Below, piece by piece: positions 55,953 to 64,000 of a DNA stretch of 64,000 nucleotides (position 1 is its first letter; each line of letters opens with the position of its first letter). Under the pieces are notes generated by a model that was not told where the DNA came from, made no database searches, and saw only the letters and a list, made by a program, of their open reading frames with translations. A program made the position numbers and the translations under genes. This DNA comes from AP-15 sp963775875 (GTDB lineage Bacteria > Pseudomonadota > Alphaproteobacteria > ATCC43930 > CGMCC-115725): contig CAVZKP010000023.1 in NCBI GenBank assembly GCA_963775875.1, forward strand, positions 78,122 through 142,121, read 5' to 3'.

Positions 55953-56005
55953 AGGCCCCGGGGGACGGCCCCGAAATTACCTTTGTCACGTATTTCCGAC
56001 CCGTC

Positions 56006-56025
56006 GTTCCCGCGAAAGCGGGAAC
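56006..56025. repeat. Hairpin GTTCCCGC-GAAA-GCGGGAAC
   Basis: A perfect 8-bp stem with a GAAA tetraloop between the small gene and the end of purM. Same core as the repeat at 36081-36101. It may end the transcripts from both sides. Confidence 0.7.
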
Positions 56026-56052
56026 CCGGATAAGGCCAAACGATTGGGACGC

Positions 56053-57123
56053 TCACTGCCGGCGAAACCGCTTGCCGTGGCCGATCAGTTGCTCGCCCGG
56101 CAGATAGACGCCCTTGCCTTCATCTTCGATGACCCGGCCGATCACCTGCGCCCGCCGGCCGTGATTTTGCAGGATCGCCAGGATCGCGGCGGCGTCCTCC
56201 GCGGCGGCGAGGACGCAAAACCCGACCCCCATATTATAGACCTCGAACATTTCCGCTCGCTCGACCGATCCGTGTTGTTCGATCAGCCGGAAGATCGCCG
56301 GTTCGGGCGGCAGATTGTCGAGCGAAAACCCGACCCTGGCCTCGACCCGGGCGAGGTTTAACAGGCCGTCGCCGGTGATGTTGACCAGCGCCTTCACCGT
56401 CGGCACCCGCTCGATGATCTCGACGATCTCGGGGACATAGATCGAGGTCGGCCGCAGCAGCTCCTCGCCGAGCGCGGTTCCGAATTCCGGGATGATCTGG
56501 TCGAGCGACAGGTTCGCGCGCTCGAACAGCACATGCCGGGCCAGGGTCAGGCCGTTGCTGTGGATGCCGTTGCTGTCGATGCCGATGACCATGTCGCCGG
56601 GCCGCAGCTCGCGGCCGGTGACGATCCGGTCGAGCGGCACCAGCCCGACCGCCATGCCGACCAGGTCGAAGCCGTGGACGATGTCCTTGAGCTGGGCAAT
56701 CTCGCCGCCCGAGATCGAGATCCCGGCCTGACGGGCGCCCTCGGCGAGCCCGATCGCGAGCGCGCCCAGCATGTCGGAATCGGCCTCGCCGACGGCGATG
56801 TAATCGACCATCGACAGCGGCCGCGCGCCGACGCAGATCACATCGTTGACGTTCATCGCGACGCAATCGATGCCGATCGTGTCGTATTTCTTCAGCATGT
56901 CGGCGATGATCGATTTCGACCCGACCCCGTCGGTGCACAGCGCCAGGCCGACGCCGCCGATATCGATCACATTGGCGAAATAGCCGATATCGAGCTTGAC
57001 CGCGCCGACCCCGCCGGCCGCCGGCCAGGTCTGCCGGATCGCGGCGACGATCTTGCCGAGCCCGGTCTCGGCCGCGGCGATGTCGACGCCGGCCTCGCGG
57101 TAAAGGTTGTCCTGCCCCTTCAT
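56053..57123 (-). CDS. purM: Phosphoribosylformylglycinamidine cyclo-ligase (AIR synthase) PurM
   Basis: 356 residues. It makes aminoimidazole ribotide in purine synthesis. It starts MKGQDNLYREAGVDIAAAET; the ATP-binding Gly-rich segment CTDGVGSKSIIADMLKKYDT and the metal/phosphate region DCVAMNVNDVICVGARPLSM are typical. The C-terminal domain contains NITGDGLLNLARVEARVGF. This is the branch of PurM with SGGEIAQLKDIVHGFDLVGM rather than the E. coli-like sequence. purN is not adjacent. Confidence 0.9.
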   Translation of the reverse strand: MKGQDNLYREAGVDIAAAETGLGKIVAAIRQTWPAAGGVGAVKLDIGYFANVIDIGGVGLALCTDGVGSKSIIADMLKKYDTIGIDCVAMNVNDVICVGARPLSMVDYIAVGEADSDMLGALAIGLAEGARQAGISISGGEIAQLKDIVHGFDLVGMAVGLVPLDRIVTGRELRPGDMVIGIDSNGIHSNGLTLARHVLFERANLSLDQIIPEFGTALGEELLRPTSIYVPEIVEIIERVPTVKALVNITGDGLLNLARVEARVGFSLDNLPPEPAIFRLIEQHGSVERAEMFEVYNMGVGFCVLAAAEDAAAILAILQNHGRRAQVIGRVIEDEGKGVYLPGEQLIGHGKRFRRQ

Positions 57124-57231
57124 CGGCGACCCCCGGCGGCACTGCGATCGATAGCCTCAGCCATGCTCGATTAGACCTTTGCGTCGCACCCGCCTAGGCC
57201 GATCATCCTACGGCTAAACGGAGGATCGCTC

Positions 57232-58086
57232 ATGACCATCGCATCCCAAACAATGCAATTGCGCCCGCTCGGCGAGGCGCTCGGCACCGAGGCGCTCGGC
57301 GTCGATCTGGCGAAGCTCGACGACGCCACCTTCGCCTGGATCGAGCAGGCGTTTGCCGAGCACCCGGTGCTGGTGTTCCGCGACCAGCATCTGGGCGCCG
57401 CCGACATCGCCGCGTTCGGCCGCCGCTTTGGCACCCCGCGGATCCATTCGCTGGTCAGCTATCGCCACGAGGAGCATCCCGAAGTCTCCTGGCTGCGCAA
57501 TGTCGACGAGACCGGCAATGTCGACTGGTACGGGGTCAAGCGCGCGACCGACTGGCACACCGACTCGACCTATGAGGAGGTGCCGCCGCTTTTGGCGATG
57601 CTGCACGCGCTCGAGATCCCGTCGAGCAAGGGCGGAACCATGTTCGCCGATATGTGCGCCGCCTATGACGCCTTGCCGGAGCCGATGAAACAGCGCCTGG
57701 CCGGGCTGGTCGGGCTGCATGGCCGCACCGATGGCCCTGCCGGCGCCCGGCTCTACGATCCCGACGAGGAGATGCGCCGCACCGACAAGAAATATGTCGA
57801 GCAGCGCCGCCCGGCGGTGGTGCCGCACCCGGTCACCGGCCGGCCGATCCTGTTTGTCAACCCGATGCATGTGCATGGCTTTGACGGCATGAGCCGCGAC
57901 GAATCCTGGCCGTTGATCGAGGAACTGGCCGCGCACGCCACCCAGGATCGCTTTACCTACTACCATTCCTGGCGGGTCGGCGATTTGTTGATCTGGGACG
58001 AGCGGGCGACGATGCATCGCGGCGCCGGCGATTACCACCCCGAGGAGCGCCGCATCATGCTGCGCACCATCGTCTATCCGAACTGA
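57232..58086 (+). CDS. TauD/TfdA-family 2-oxoglutarate dioxygenase
   Basis: 284 residues. It starts LRPLGEALGTEALGVDLAKL. The HxD motif is in KRATDWHTDSTYEEVPPLLA near residue 107. The distal His and the 2-oxoglutarate Arg are in WDERATMHRGAGDYHPEERR. The TauD family oxidises sulfonates, alkyl sulfates, herbicide acids or carnitine-like compounds. The substrate is unknown; the neighbour at 58282 is an amidohydrolase, so they could share a catabolic pathway. Confidence 0.92.
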   Translation: MTIASQTMQLRPLGEALGTEALGVDLAKLDDATFAWIEQAFAEHPVLVFRDQHLGAADIAAFGRRFGTPRIHSLVSYRHEEHPEVSWLRNVDETGNVDWYGVKRATDWHTDSTYEEVPPLLAMLHALEIPSSKGGTMFADMCAAYDALPEPMKQRLAGLVGLHGRTDGPAGARLYDPDEEMRRTDKKYVEQRRPAVVPHPVTGRPILFVNPMHVHGFDGMSRDESWPLIEELAAHATQDRFTYYHSWRVGDLLIWDERATMHRGAGDYHPEERRIMLRTIVYPN

Positions 58087-58180
58087 CCGCGGCGGATCGC
58101 GCCCCGCGCCGGCTTGGTTCCACGCGGCCGCCGGGTCTGTTAGGATCGGCGGTGCGTGCGGCGCGGCCGGCGCCGGCCGA

Positions 58181-58225
58181 CCGTCCTTGGCCTCGCCGTC
58201 CTTGGCCTGGCCGTCCTTGGCCTGG
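58181..58225. repeat. 15-bp tandem repeat, three copies
   Basis: CCGTCCTTGGCCTGG repeated three times (one base differs in the first unit), in the leader before the amidohydrolase start. Non-coding as annotated. Confidence 0.85.
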
Positions 58226-58281
58226 CGGGGACCGGCCGCACAATAAATCGCGGCGCAACCGCCACTTCTGTGGAGCACACC

Positions 58282-59751
58282 ATGAGCGGTCATTTGAGCC
58301 CTGAGCAGATCCACGCCAAACTCGGCCATCCGGTCATCGACGGCGACGGCCACTGGATCGAGTACACGCCGGTCTTCGCCGAGAAGATCCGCAAGGCGGT
58401 CGGCGACAAGGGCGCCAACGGGTTTCTCGCCTCGCAGCGCCGCATCCCCGATTCGCTGAGCCTGACGCTCGCCGAGCGCAAGCGGCGCGGCGTCGCGATG
58501 GAGGGCAATTGGGGGCGGCAATCGACCAACACCCGCGACCGCGCCACGGCGATGATGCCAAAGATGCTGTACGACCGGCTCGACGAGCTCGGCATCGATT
58601 TCGGCATCGTCTACCCGACCGCCGGGCTCGGCATCCCGCGCATCGCCGATGACGAGACCCGGCACGCGGTGATCCGCGGCTTCAACATCGTCACCGCCGA
58701 CTACTTCAAGGGGCTCGAAGACCGGCTGACCCCGGCCGCGGTGATCCCGGTGCATACGCCGGAGGAGGCGATCGCCGAACTCGAATTCGTCACCAAGCAG
58801 CTCGGCAGCAAGGTGTGCATGTTCGGCAGCGGCGTGCGCCGGCCATTGCCGGAAGCGGCCGGGACCGACCCGCAAATCGCCCGCCACGCCCAGGGCTTCG
58901 ACCAGCTCGGCATCGACAGCGAGTACGATTACGACCCGGTCTGGCAGAAATGCCGCGAACTCGGCATCGCGCCCACCTTCCATACCGGCGGCCGCAGCTA
59001 TGGCATGCGCAATTCGCCGAGCAATTTCACCTTCAACCATATCGGCCATTTCGCCGATGCCGGCCATGCGGTCGCCAAGGCCTTGTTCCTCGGCGGCGTC
59101 ACCCGCCGCTTCCCCGATCTGCGCTTCGCCTTTCTCGAAGGCGGGGTCGGCTGGGGCTGCCAGCTGTTCTGCGACCTGATCGAGCATTGGGAGCGGCGCG
59201 GCGCCAAGGGGCTGGCCTATATGGACCCGGCAAAGCTCAACCGGCCATTATTGCGCCAGCTGGTCGACAAATACGGCTATGCCGACATCGCCGCCGAATT
59301 GGCCAAGCGCGACGGCTGGCCGATGCAGGAGGAGGATGCGCTGACCGGCGGCGTCCCGATGGACGATTATGCGGCGTGCAACATCGCCCGCAAGGAAGAC
59401 TGGGTCGATCTCTACGCCAGGCCCTATTATTTCGGCTGCGAGGCCGATGACCGGATGAACGCCATCGCCTTTGGCAAGGGCATGCCGTTCGGCGCCCGGA
59501 TCAATGCGATCTTCAGCTCCGATATCGGCCATTTCGACGTGCCCGACATGCTGCAGCCGGTGCCCGAAGCCTATGAGCTGGTCGAGGACGGGCTGATCAC
59601 CCCGGCCGATTTCCGCGACTTCACCTTTTCCAACGCGGTGCGGCTATGGGGCACGCAGAACCCCCGCTTCTTCGAAGGCACCCGCGTCGCCAAACAAGCC
59701 GCCGCACTCCTCGCCGAATCCCAAACCCCCACCCGCGCCGCCGCCGAATAA
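58282..59751 (+). CDS. Amidohydrolase-family metal-dependent hydrolase
   Basis: 489 residues from the ATG after GGAGCACACC. The N-terminal metal motif of this branch is VIDGDGHWIEYTPVF (D-x-D-x-H). A later His is in APTFHTGGRSYG, and the Asp in IFSSDIGHFDVPDM acts late in the barrel. The FNHIGHFADAGHAVAKALFL and FLEGGVGWGCQLFCDLIEHW segments are typical of the ACMSD/decarboxylase-like amidohydrolase_2 proteins. It could be a decarboxylase or C-C hydrolase acting on an aromatic or carbonyl substrate. Confidence 0.9.
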   Translation: MSGHLSPEQIHAKLGHPVIDGDGHWIEYTPVFAEKIRKAVGDKGANGFLASQRRIPDSLSLTLAERKRRGVAMEGNWGRQSTNTRDRATAMMPKMLYDRLDELGIDFGIVYPTAGLGIPRIADDETRHAVIRGFNIVTADYFKGLEDRLTPAAVIPVHTPEEAIAELEFVTKQLGSKVCMFGSGVRRPLPEAAGTDPQIARHAQGFDQLGIDSEYDYDPVWQKCRELGIAPTFHTGGRSYGMRNSPSNFTFNHIGHFADAGHAVAKALFLGGVTRRFPDLRFAFLEGGVGWGCQLFCDLIEHWERRGAKGLAYMDPAKLNRPLLRQLVDKYGYADIAAELAKRDGWPMQEEDALTGGVPMDDYAACNIARKEDWVDLYARPYYFGCEADDRMNAIAFGKGMPFGARINAIFSSDIGHFDVPDMLQPVPEAYELVEDGLITPADFRDFTFSNAVRLWGTQNPRFFEGTRVAKQAAALLAESQTPTRAAAE

Positions 59752-59772
59752 CCCGCGCGCTCAACCGCAACG

Positions 59773-59803
59773 CAGCGCCGTCTCCGGACGGCGCTGTTTT
59801 CTT
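59773..59803 (+). terminator. Rho-independent terminator after the amidohydrolase
   Basis: CAGCGCCGTC-TCCG-GACGGCGCTG: a perfect 10-bp stem with a tetraloop, followed by TTTTCTTT, 21 bp after the stop codon. The best terminator in the window. Confidence 0.9.
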
Positions 59804-59885
59804 TGCGGCGTCCCCGCAGCTGCACAATCAGCGACCTGCGCTTTGGTAATGTCCTTTATCGGATGCTGTACACGAGTCTGCTGTG

Positions 59886-60150
59886 ATGCCTCTGACGGTC
59901 ACATTTGACACCAACACGCTTGCCTCGGTGGTGTCACCCGAGACCGCACAACGCGGGACCGGAACGAGCGGCGCTATCGTTCGGACTGAGATTCAGGAAA
60001 CCCGCATTCAGGGTTTCTTTAGTGGAACCCTCATTGCCCTGGAAGGCATCAACCACGAAGATCGCGCGGAAGTGCTCGGGAAAACGGAGGTTACCTCTCA
60101 GATATCATCGCCTGACAAACACACGATTAACATCGCGATAGGCGCTCGGC
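59886..60150 (+). pseudogene. Truncated PIN-like gene, 5' part
   Basis: MPLTVTFDTNTLASVVSPET reads like the first strand of a PIN-type nuclease (D-T-N-x-L). AIVRTEIQETRIQGFFSGTL and IALEGINHEDRAEVLGKTEV follow. The similarity ends at about codon 85, where the sequence changes to the type IIL enzyme in another frame. The later acidic residues of the nuclease are absent. It was therefore cut by a deletion or recombination that fused it to the next gene. Confidence 0.55.
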
Positions 60151-63077
60151 ATTTCCGAAAACCTTTGAGAAATCGACCCGCAAGATCGGCGACACCGCCG
60201 GCTTTGCCGATGTCTGGAAGCGGCATTGCTTTGCCTGGGAATACAAGGGCAAGCGCCGCAACCTGGTTGAAGCCTATGCGCAGCTGAAGCAATACGCCGA
60301 CGCGCTGGAAAACCCGCCCCTGCTGATCGTCTGCGACATGCAGGAGATCCGGGTCCACACCAATTTCACCAACGCGATCGCCCAGCAGCATGTCATCGCG
60401 CTGATCGACCTGGTCTCGGTCGAGGCGCGGGAGCTGCTGCGCAACTGCTTTCTCCATCCCGAGCGGCTATTGCCGACCGCAGACGCGGGAGAGCGTCACG
60501 GCGCAGGCGGCGGCCAATTTCGCCAACATCGCCGTCGGGCTGCGCCGGCATTACGACGAGCGCCGCGTCGCCCATTTTATCAACAAGCTGGTGTTCTGCC
60601 TGTTCGCCGAGGACATCGATCTTTTGCCCAACCGGATCTTCGCCGACCTCCTCGACGAGGCGAAAAAGCGCCCGGACGATTTCGAGCCGATGCTGCGCGA
60701 GCTGTTCCGCGCCATGGCAAACCGCAACGGCCGTTTCGGGACGGCGGCGATCCCCTGGTTCAATGGCGGCCTGTTCGACGATGACGACGTGCTGCCGCTC
60801 GGCATCGGTGCGGTGGGCGATCTGATGAATGCGGCGCGGCTCGACTGGAAGGCGATCGACCCGACGATTTTCGGGACATTGTTCGAGAGCGGCCTCGACG
60901 ACAAGAAGCGCGCCGAGATGGCGAGCCTGTTCGACGCGCCGGACCCGGAAGACCGCGCGCAGGCGTCGCTGTTCAACGCCCCGGCGACAGACCGCGGCGT
61001 CGGCATCCACTACACCGACGAAGCGACGATCATGAAGATCATCGAGCCGGTCGTGGTGGCGCCATTATGCCGGGAGTGGGAGCGGATCAAGGCGGAGATC
61101 CGGGAGGTTGACGCGCACCGCGCGCGGGCGCGCACGCCGGCCGAGAAGGACAGGCTGCTGGCCAAAGGGCGCGGCCTCTACGCCGATTTTCGGGCGAGGC
61201 TCGGCCATTATCGCGTGCTCGACCCGGCCTGCGGCTCGGGCAATTTTCTGGCACTCTCGCTGCGCGCCCTCAAGGATTTCGATCTGGCGGTGACCGAGGA
61301 CGCCGCCGCGCTGGGGCTGCCGATCGACCCTCCCCGCGTTGGTCCGGAGGCGGTGCTGGGTATCGAGATCAACAGCTACGCCGCCGAATTGGCCCGCCTG
61401 ACGGTCTGGATCACCGAACTGCAATGGCAGTTGCGCAAGGGCTTGGGGCTGACCCGCCGGCCGATCCTCGACAAGCTGGACGGGATCGTCCGGGCGGACG
61501 CGCTGATCACGCAGAGCGGCAAGGACAGCGAGTGGCCGGACGCGGATGTGGTGGTCGGCAACCCGCCGTTTCTCGGCGGCAAGCGGATGCGCAACTCGCT
61601 CGGCGACGCTTACGTCGACCGGCTGTTTGCCGCCTTTGCCGGGCGCGTGCCGGCCGAAGCCGATCTCGTCGCCTACTGGTTCGCCAAGGCGTGGGAGCAG
61701 CTTTCCTCCCTCTCCGCCCCCGGGGGCGGAGAGGGCCGGGGTGAGGTGGGGGATCCTGGACGCTCGCCCCCGCCCACCTCACCCTCCCGTCGCCCCGCGA
61801 CGGGTCCCTCCCTCTCCCCCCTGAAGGGCGGAGAGGGGCGGTTGCGGCGCGTCGGCCTGGTCGCGACGAACTCGATGCGGGGCGGCGCCAATCGGCGGGT
61901 GCTCGACGCCATCGTCAAAGACGGCAGGATCTTCGATGCCTGGGATGACGAGAAATGGGTCGTCAAAGGTGTCGCCGTCCGGGTCTCGCTGATCTGCTTC
62001 GGTGCCGATACACAGGAGCAGCAATCGCAACTTGATGGAAGGCCGGTCGAGCGGATCAATTCGGATTTGACTGGCGCAACTGTGGATGTCACGACGGCAA
62101 AGCCTCTGAAGGGCAACCAACATTTTTCGTTTCAGGGGGTAACGAAGGGGGGTGCGTTCGGCATTGACGGCGCTTTAGCCCGTCGATGGTTGGAAGAGCC
62201 GCTCAATCCGAACGGCAGATATAATTCTGATGTGTTAAGGCCCACAGTAAGCGGTGGAGATTTAGCCAAAAGGCCCCTCGATAAATGGGTAATTGATTTC
62301 GGGATCATGAATGAAGAAGAAGCATCTTTCTATGCGACTCCATTTAAAGTGATAACCACAGTCGTACGACCGGAACGAAGCAATAACCGTCGCGAGTTGT
62401 ATAAACGATACTGGTGGCGGTTTGCTGAGCGGCGACCTGGCATGTGGAATAACATAAATGTTTTGACTCGGTATATTGCGACTCCAAAGGTTTCTCGATA
62501 TAGATTTTTCCTTTGGCTCGATAAATCCATTGTTTCCGATAATTTAGTCATTGTTATAACGCGGGACGATGATACGACGTTCGGAATTCTCAGCGGTCGT
62601 ATTCATAGGGCATGGTCGCTGGCAAAGGGCGCTTGGTGCGGAGTTGGCAACGACCCAACTTACACGCCGACCTCAACTTTCGAGACCTTCCCCTTTCCCG
62701 AGGGGCTGACGCCGAACATTCCGGCGGCGGAGTATGCCGACGATCCGCGGGCGATTGCGATTGCCGAGGCGGCGCGGCGGCTCAATGAGTTGCGCGAGGC
62801 CTGGCTGAACCCGGCCGATCTGGTCGAACGGGTGCCGGAGGTGGTGCCGGGGTTTCCCGACCGCATCGTCCCGGTCAGCGATAAAGCCGCGGCGGTCCTC
62901 AAGAAGCGCACCCTGACCAATCTCTACAACGAGCGGCCGGCCTGGCTCGACAACGCGCATCGCGATCTCGACGCCGCGGTCGCCGCCGCCTATGGCTGGC
63001 CCGCCGATTTGTCCGAAGAGGAAGCGCTGGCGCGGCTGTTGGCGCTCAACCTCGCACGCGCGGCGGCGCAGGAATGA
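60150..63077 (+). pseudogene. Type IIL (MmeI-like) restriction-modification protein, N-truncated and frame-shifted
   Basis: A single-chain nuclease, methyltransferase and specificity protein. The nuclease core is visible in GFADVWKRHCFAWEYKGKRR (E-x-K at ~60235). The usual first ~70 residues are missing. After a +1 joint near 60476-60482 the rest is open: helical linker QTRESVTAQAAANFANIA, methyltransferase motif I DPACGSGNFLALSLRALKD, motif IV VVVGNPPFLGGKRM, then the target-recognition domain (62020-62660, markedly AT-richer) and a C-terminal helical part. An intergenic-type palindrome is inserted in frame at 61706-61838. The lost N-terminus makes restriction doubtful; methylation could survive. 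Confidence 0.8.
61706..61838. repeat. Palindromic intergenic repeat inserted in frame in the type IIL gene
   Basis: A perfect 28-bp palindrome at 61708-61735 (CCCTCTCCGCCCCC and its complement) is followed by GGTGAGGTGGG, then its complement CCCACCTCACC, and a final CCCTCTCC...GGAGAGGG pair. This is the GC-rich CCCTCTCC/GGAGAGGG element frequent between genes in proteobacteria. Here it adds about 45 residues of low-complexity Pro/Ser/Gly sequence between KAWEQL and RRVGLVATNSMRGG without breaking the frame. Confidence 0.8.
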
Positions 63078-63191
63078 GGCGCAGTAGATTCCATCGGCGG
63101 CGGCGCGGCTTTTCTGGGGCGAGGATTGCCTCGACGATGCGATCGGCTGATGCCGGCGCGGCCGCTGCCTTCGCGCGGATCGGATCAACCG

Positions 63192-63593
63192 TCAGCCGCC
63201 GATCACCGTGACGGCCTCCGACCGCGCGGCCGCGGCGAGTTGCGCATCGAGGGTGGCGAGAGGCGCGGCTTCGCGCAGCGCCAGCTCCAGATATGCGGCA
63301 TCGTAGACGGTCAGCCGATGCCGGCGCGCCAGGGTTAGAACGCCGCTCTCGTCGGGCGTTCTGTCCACCATGATCGCCAACCGCGAGATTTCGCGCAGGA
63401 AACGCGCTGTCTGCGGTTCCGCGATCCGTCCGCGCCGCTCGCTGAGGACGAGCGCGTTGCGGACCTCGAACCACCACAACATCGGCACGAAAGCGTCTTC
63501 GGTCCTTGCCAGCTCCCATGCCAGATCGGCGCGCAAATCATCCTCTCGCAGCGCCCAGGCAATCGCTGCCGAAGCATCGAGGACGAAGGCCAC
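63192..63593 (-). CDS. PIN-domain toxin VapC
   Basis: 133 residues from a GTG. MAFVLDASAAIAWALREDD carries the first Asp. LWWFEVRNALVLSERRGRI carries the Glu. YDAAYLELALREAAPLATLD carries the two later Asp residues. This is a standard VapC ribonuclease layout with all four acidic residues. The GTG overlaps the antitoxin stop (TAGTG), so the two are translationally coupled. Confidence 0.92.
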   Translation of the reverse strand: MAFVLDASAAIAWALREDDLRADLAWELARTEDAFVPMLWWFEVRNALVLSERRGRIAEPQTARFLREISRLAIMVDRTPDESGVLTLARRHRLTVYDAAYLELALREAAPLATLDAQLAAAARSEAVTVIGG

Positions 63594-63850
63594 TAATATT
63601 TGTGCCCTTCATGGATAGACGAGACGATTTCCTCGATGCTGACCGGCCCGTTCTCCCGTGCGATCTCTTTCCCAAGCGCCTTGATATTGTCGAGAGCCGC
63701 GGCGATCTCGTGCTGCCTGCGCTGGGCCTCGGGGATGATCCGCGCGACCGCGCGGCCGTGGCGGGTGATGACGACGGTCTCGCCGCGCTCGACCTCGTCG
63801 AGAAGCTGGGAAAGCCGGGCTTTTGCCTCCGAGGCCTGAATTTCGCGCAT
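63593..63850 (-). CDS. Phd-type antitoxin partner of VapC
   Basis: 85 residues. MREIQASEAKARLSQLLDEV then ERGETVVITRHGRAVARIIP is the classic prevent-host-death fold. The C-terminal helix (QHEIAAALDNIKALGKEIAR) should block the toxin active site. It precedes the toxin gene and probably represses its own promoter in 63851 onward. Confidence 0.92.
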   Translation of the reverse strand: MREIQASEAKARLSQLLDEVERGETVVITRHGRAVARIIPEAQRRQHEIAAALDNIKALGKEIARENGPVSIEEIVSSIHEGHKY

Positions 63851-64000
63851 CGTATGGTGCCGGTTGGTCAGATCGACCAGTTAAGACGGATCGGCAATGA
63901 CGGTCAACCGGGTCGCGGTTGAGCGCTGCTGGATCTCGGCGCATGATCCTTGACGGTGGCAGCCGACATGGCGTGGTCGCAGATCAGGAGGAAGCGCCGA
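63851..64000 (-). other. Window end: possible fragment of an N-formylglutamate amidohydrolase-like gene
   Basis: Reading leftward from the window edge, a frame gives RRFLLICDHAMSAATVKDHA before a stop near 63916. LLICDHA resembles the first strand of N-formylglutamate amidohydrolase-like proteins (LLVCDHAG), but the following GNRVP-type sequence is absent. It may be a fragment of a gene beyond the window or chance. Confidence 0.2.

Overview
The window is a high-GC chromosomal segment of an alphaproteobacterium, probably a Rhodospirillales-like lineage. The evidence is the neighbourhood dapF-mtaB-ftsY next to ffh-rpsP-rimM-trmD-rplS-leuC-leuD-leuB, an NDUFA12-type complex I accessory protein, an MlaD protein, a B12-dependent (class II) ribonucleotide reductase, and GC-rich codon use nearly throughout. 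No rRNA, tRNA, CRISPR array or prophage was recognised.

Layout. 0-5 kb: a LuxR-type regulator reads away from a cluster of four small secreted proteins. Three are paralogues of one uncharacterised cysteine-containing family; a perfect 16-bp palindrome lies in the divergent intergenic region. 5-9 kb: a NUDIX hydrolase, then ftsY, mtaB and dapF on the minus strand. 9-14.3 kb: small envelope and regulatory genes (a repeat-bearing secreted protein, a DUF1640-like membrane protein, a flavin reductase, a SpoIIAA-like protein, a DcaP-like porin, a response regulator). 14.7-22.2 kb: SRP54, ribosome maturation and leucine biosynthesis genes, with an unrelated membrane protein between leuC and leuD. 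22-30 kb: aldo/keto reductase, a decayed alpha/beta hydrolase, an HExxH protein, an ECF sigma/anti-sigma pair, an SDR, nudC, an ArsR regulator and a PIN/Phd toxin-antitoxin pair. 30-36 kb: a complete peptide/nickel-type ABC importer. 36-41.7 kb: a phytanoyl-CoA-type dioxygenase, a RidA protein, a secreted beta-helix protein, several intergenic repeats and a broken ClpP-like gene. 41.7-52 kb: nrdJ with two NrdR-box-like sites, NDUFA12, mlaD, a GST, an orphan TRAP binding protein, DedA and nadE. 51.7-53.4 kb: a broken RAYT transposase between inverted REPs, an AT-rich membrane protein gene and a split palindromic repeat. 53.4-59.8 kb: three DsrE-family genes, an SDR, purM, a TauD-type dioxygenase and an amidohydrolase. 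59.9-64 kb: a truncated PIN-like gene joined to an N-terminally truncated type IIL restriction-modification gene, then a VapBC pair.

Two points affect any use of this annotation. First, many essential genes (ffh, rimM, rplS, leuC, leuD, mtaB, nadE) are interrupted by single-base shifts. Nearly all are +1 (one extra base), which fits uncorrected insertion errors in the assembly better than gene death. Products and coordinates for these genes were rebuilt across frames by eye. Second, genes near repeats (RAYT, ClpP-like, alpha/beta hydrolase, DUF5615, PIN/type IIL junction) show truncations, deletions or shifts in the other direction and look like real relics. The most distinctive features are the tandem secreted paralogue cluster, the REP-flanked RAYT, the palindromic repeat inserted in frame in the type IIL gene, and the putative NrdR sites.
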